A DNA stretch of 7,644 bases from Treponema sp. (GTDB lineage: Bacteria > Spirochaetota > Spirochaetia > Treponematales > Breznakiellaceae), in the NCBI GenBank assembly GCA_031280065.1, contig JAITHH010000223.1:1-7644 (forward strand). Direction: 5' to 3'. The translations under genes were made by a program, and so were the position numbers. The notes beneath the pieces are model-generated. The model made no database searches, had not been told where the DNA came from, and was given only the letters and a program-made list of their open reading frames with translations. Shown one piece after another: positions 5,409 through 7,644 of this stretch; within the stretch, counting starts at the first letter, position 1; every line of letters begins with the position of its first letter.

Positions 5409-7433
5409 ATGGCAACAATAACCCGGTATCCCCCAATAGTGGCGAAGGTTCCCCATATACTGCATGGCGGCGACTACAACCCCGACCAGTGGATTAAATG
5501 GAAGGATACGATTTGGAAAGAGGATATGCGGCTGGCCAAGCTGGCGGGTATCAACAGTCTGTCCGTGGGCATCTTCGCCTGGGCCGCGCTGGAACCCCAG
5601 GAGGGCGTATACCGCTTCGAGTGGCTCGACGAGGTCATGGACCTGCTCGCGGATAATGGCATTACCGCGGTGCTGGCTACCCCCAGCGGCGCCCGTCCCG
5701 CCTGGATGAGTCAAAAGTACCCGGAGGTGCTGCGGGTCAACGCCCGGCGGGAGCGGAACCTGCACGGCGAGCGGCATAACCACTGCCTCAGTTCCCCCGT
5801 GTACCGCGAAAAGACCCTGGCCATGAATACCCGGCTCGCGGAGCGCTACCGGAATCATCCGGCCTTGGGGGTGTGGCATATTTCCAACGAATACGGCGGC
5901 GAGTGCCACTGCCCGCTCTGTCAGGAGCAATTCCGCGCCTACCTCCAGCGGAAGTACGCGGCCCTGGACGCCCTGAATGACGCCTGGTGGACCAGCTTCT
6001 GGAGCCACACCTACACGGACTGGGCCCAGGTGGAAAGCCCCGGCCCCCTGGGGGAGACCAACACCCACGGCCTCAACCTGGACTGGAAGCGCTTTACCAC
6101 CGAACAGTTTGTGGATTTCTACTGCCATGAAATCAAGCCCCTGCGTGAATTAACCCCCGGCGTTCCCTGTACCACTAACCTCATGGGAACCTACCCCGGC
6201 ATTGATTACCCCCGGCTTGCGGAAGTCCTGGACGTGGTCTCCTGGGACGCCTATCCCCAGTGGACCGGGACTGAGCGGGACCTGGAAATCGCCGTGTGGG
6301 CGGCCTTTTGCCACGACTTGAACCGGAGTTTGAAGGGCGGCAAACCCTTCATGCTCATGGAATCATCCCCTTCGGCCACGAACTGGCGTCCGGTGGCGAA
6401 ACTGCACCGGCCCAATGTCCACATGCTCCAGTCCATGCTGGCGGTGGCCCACGGCGCGGACACGGTGCAGTACTTCCAGTTCCGCAAGGGCCGGGGCGCT
6501 TCGGAGAAATTCCACGGGGCAGTGGTGGATCACGAGGGCACTGAAAACACCCGTGTCTTCCGGGATGTGGCCGCGGTTGGGGAGCGGCTGAAGACCCTGG
6601 ACGATGTGGTGGGAACGACGGTCCCCGCCAAGGCTGCGCTGATTTACGATTGGAATGTCCTCTGGGCACTGGACGACATCAAGGGGATGCTGCAATCCAA
6701 GACCAATTACCAGGGAACCGTGATGGCCCATTATGCGGCCCTGCGGGCCCAGGGGATCAACGTGGATATTATCGATTCCAGGGGGCCCTTTGACCGCTAC
6801 GATCTGGTGGCCGCGCCCATGCTCTATATGCTGCGGGAGGGCGTGGCGGACGCGCTGGGCGCGTTTGTCCAGCGGGGCGGAACCCTGGCCGCTACCTACG
6901 CCACGGGCTATGTGAATGAAACGGACCTCTGCTTCCTGGGCGGCTTCCCCGGCCCGCTCAAGGACGTTTTGGGTATCTGGTGCGAAGAAATCGACGCCCT
7001 GTACCCGGAAGACCGCAATTCCATCGAATGGGAAGGGGGCAGCTACCGGGCTTTCGATCTCTGCGAACTCATCCACGCCAAGGGCGCTGAGACCCTGGGG
7101 GTCTATGGGAGCGATTTCTACGCGGGGAGGCCCGCGCTGACGCGGAATGTCTACGGCAAGGGCCGGGCCTATTTTATCGCCGCCCGGACGGGGCCTAATT
7201 TCCTGCGGGCCCTGTACAATACCCTGCTCGGCGAGGCCCGGATACCGCGCATCCTGGAACCGGCAAAACAGGCCGCGCTGCCGCCGGAGGTATTTGTCCG
7301 CAGCAGAAGCGGCGGCAAGACCGAGCATATTTTTGTGATGAATACCGGCCCCAACGCGCTTACGGTTGACGCAGGCGCGCTGGGAACCAAGCGCCTGGAG
7401 CCCTACGAAACGTGGATTACCTCCAGGGAGTAG
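5409..7433 (+). CDS. Beta-galactosidase, glycoside hydrolase family 42
   Basis: A 674-residue enzyme of normal GH42 length that removes terminal beta-galactose (in some members alpha-L-arabinopyranose) by a retaining mechanism. The N-terminal barrel opens with HGGDYNPDQW (19-28). N160-E161 in HISNEYG supplies the acid/base, E318 in MLMESSPS is the expected nucleophile, and R122 fits the conserved active-site Arg. Four cysteines (C126, then C166, C168 and C171 in CHCPLC) match the structural zinc site known in the Thermus A4 enzyme. LDVVSWDAYPQW (274-285) and HGADTVQYFQFR (348-359) are further family blocks. The trimer-forming amidotransferase-like domain spans roughly 400-610, and a short beta domain ends the protein. 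There is no signal peptide, so it acts in the cytoplasm on imported sugar. ATG 5409 follows AAAGGA (5396-5401). It lies downstream of the transport operon with its own promoter. All key residues are intact. Confidence 0.95.
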   Translation: MATITRYPPIVAKVPHILHGGDYNPDQWIKWKDTIWKEDMRLAKLAGINSLSVGIFAWAALEPQEGVYRFEWLDEVMDLLADNGITAVLATPSGARPAWMSQKYPEVLRVNARRERNLHGERHNHCLSSPVYREKTLAMNTRLAERYRNHPALGVWHISNEYGGECHCPLCQEQFRAYLQRKYAALDALNDAWWTSFWSHTYTDWAQVESPGPLGETNTHGLNLDWKRFTTEQFVDFYCHEIKPLRELTPGVPCTTNLMGTYPGIDYPRLAEVLDVVSWDAYPQWTGTERDLEIAVWAAFCHDLNRSLKGGKPFMLMESSPSATNWRPVAKLHRPNVHMLQSMLAVAHGADTVQYFQFRKGRGASEKFHGAVVDHEGTENTRVFRDVAAVGERLKTLDDVVGTTVPAKAALIYDWNVLWALDDIKGMLQSKTNYQGTVMAHYAALRAQGINVDIIDSRGPFDRYDLVAAPMLYMLREGVADALGAFVQRGGTLAATYATGYVNETDLCFLGGFPGPLKDVLGIWCEEIDALYPEDRNSIEWEGGSYRAFDLCELIHAKGAETLGVYGSDFYAGRPALTRNVYGKGRAYFIAARTGPNFLRALYNTLLGEARIPRILEPAKQAALPPEVFVRSRSGGKTEHIFVMNTGPNALTVDAGALGTKRLEPYETWITSRE

Positions 7434-7442
7434 GGGGAGAAT

Positions 7443-7474
7443 GGGGGCCGCGAGCCTGCGGTTCGATGGCCCCC
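7443..7474. terminator. Hairpin after the GH42 gene
   Basis: GGGGGCC (7443-7449) pairs with GGCCCCC (7468-7474); within the 18-base loop region, smaller pairings such as CCGC with GCGG compete. It begins 9 bp after the GH42 stop and is followed by an A/T-rich stretch rather than a clean T-run. It lies in the 76-bp gap between two convergent genes, so it may serve both strands. A weak or factor-assisted terminator is the likeliest role. Confidence 0.5.
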
Positions 7475-7509
7475 TATTAGAAAATAATCTGTTCTATTTG
7501 AGCAGGCCC

Positions 7510-7644
7510 TTACGTGTTACCGGATGACTGTTCCCCGCCCCCTGCTTTCCCCTCGTTCTTTTTAAAGAGCCGGTACAGCAGCAGCAAAAGGTTGTAGTAC
7601 AGATAGGCGAATATCCGCAAGAAACGGATCGGCTTTTGGAAACA
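7510..7644 (-). CDS. Unidentified protein, C-terminal 44 residues (5' end outside window)
   Basis: On the minus strand a frame enters from the right edge and ends at TAA (7510-7512). The residues begin CFQKPIRFLRIFAYLYYN, continue with five leucines and YRLFKKN, and finish with a polar Gly/Ser-rich tail. The hydrophobic stretch flanked by Arg and Lys resembles a membrane-associated or amphipathic C-terminal helix, so the protein may sit at the membrane. I do not recognise the family from this fragment. It converges on the GH42 gene, with a shared hairpin between them. That the frame is real is supported by its position and stop, but 44 residues is little evidence. Confidence 0.5.
   Translation of the reverse strand, partial: CFQKPIRFLRIFAYLYYNLLLLLYRLFKKNEGKAGGGEQSSGNT

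Noticed and set aside
6363..7328. 321-residue minus-strand frame inside the GH42 gene
   Set aside because: It is antisense to a complete GH42 enzyme, with no start signal or recognisable domain.

Overview
The window looks like chromosomal DNA from a saccharolytic, host-associated bacterium. A Treponema-like spirochaete is my best guess. The grounds are moderate-to-high GC genes set in AT-rich gaps, strong AGGAGG-type ribosome sites, near-consensus sigma70 promoters, an LplA/LplB/YtcP-type sugar transporter, and GC-rich minisatellites between genes. A Paenibacillus- or Clostridia-like Firmicute is a weaker alternative. No marker gene settles this.

Layout. 1-222: the C-terminal end of a metallophosphoesterase (+), cut by the window edge. 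244-269: an AT-rich hairpin between convergent genes. 288-779: a type IV prepilin peptidase (A24) domain (-). 792-1007: the last ~70 codons of an undecaprenyl-diphosphatase gene, uppP (+), with no 5' part. These two fragments meet head to head at about 780-800, and both seem to lack their N-termini, as one deletion between divergent genes would produce. 1017-1068: a textbook promoter with a perfect 14-bp LacI-family-type palindrome over the transcription start. 1141-1284: a short leader ORF carrying nine 7-bp repeats. 1408-5006: a tightly spaced three-gene operon of two permeases and a lipoprotein binding protein. 5021-5280: a 22-bp-arm perfect hairpin running into ten copies of a 21-bp repeat. 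5339-5367: a second promoter. 5409-7433: a GH42 beta-galactosidase. 7443-7474: a hairpin. 7510-7644: the C-terminal 44 codons of an unidentified gene on the minus strand.

How it works together. The lipoprotein would capture a sugar oligomer outside the membrane and the two permeases would import it. ATP hydrolysis would have to come from a shared MsmX-type ATPase encoded elsewhere, because no ATPase gene is present. The GH42 enzyme has no signal peptide, so it would remove terminal galactose (or arabinopyranose) from the imported oligosaccharide in the cytoplasm. The LacI-type operator suggests substrate induction by a regulator outside this window.

The catabolic genes belong to known families. 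The unusual parts are non-coding. The copy number of the 7-bp repeat decides whether the leader ORF ends early or reads on to overlap the first permease start. The hairpin plus 21-bp array between the operon and the GH42 gene has no obvious standard role. I see no convincing wholly new gene system.
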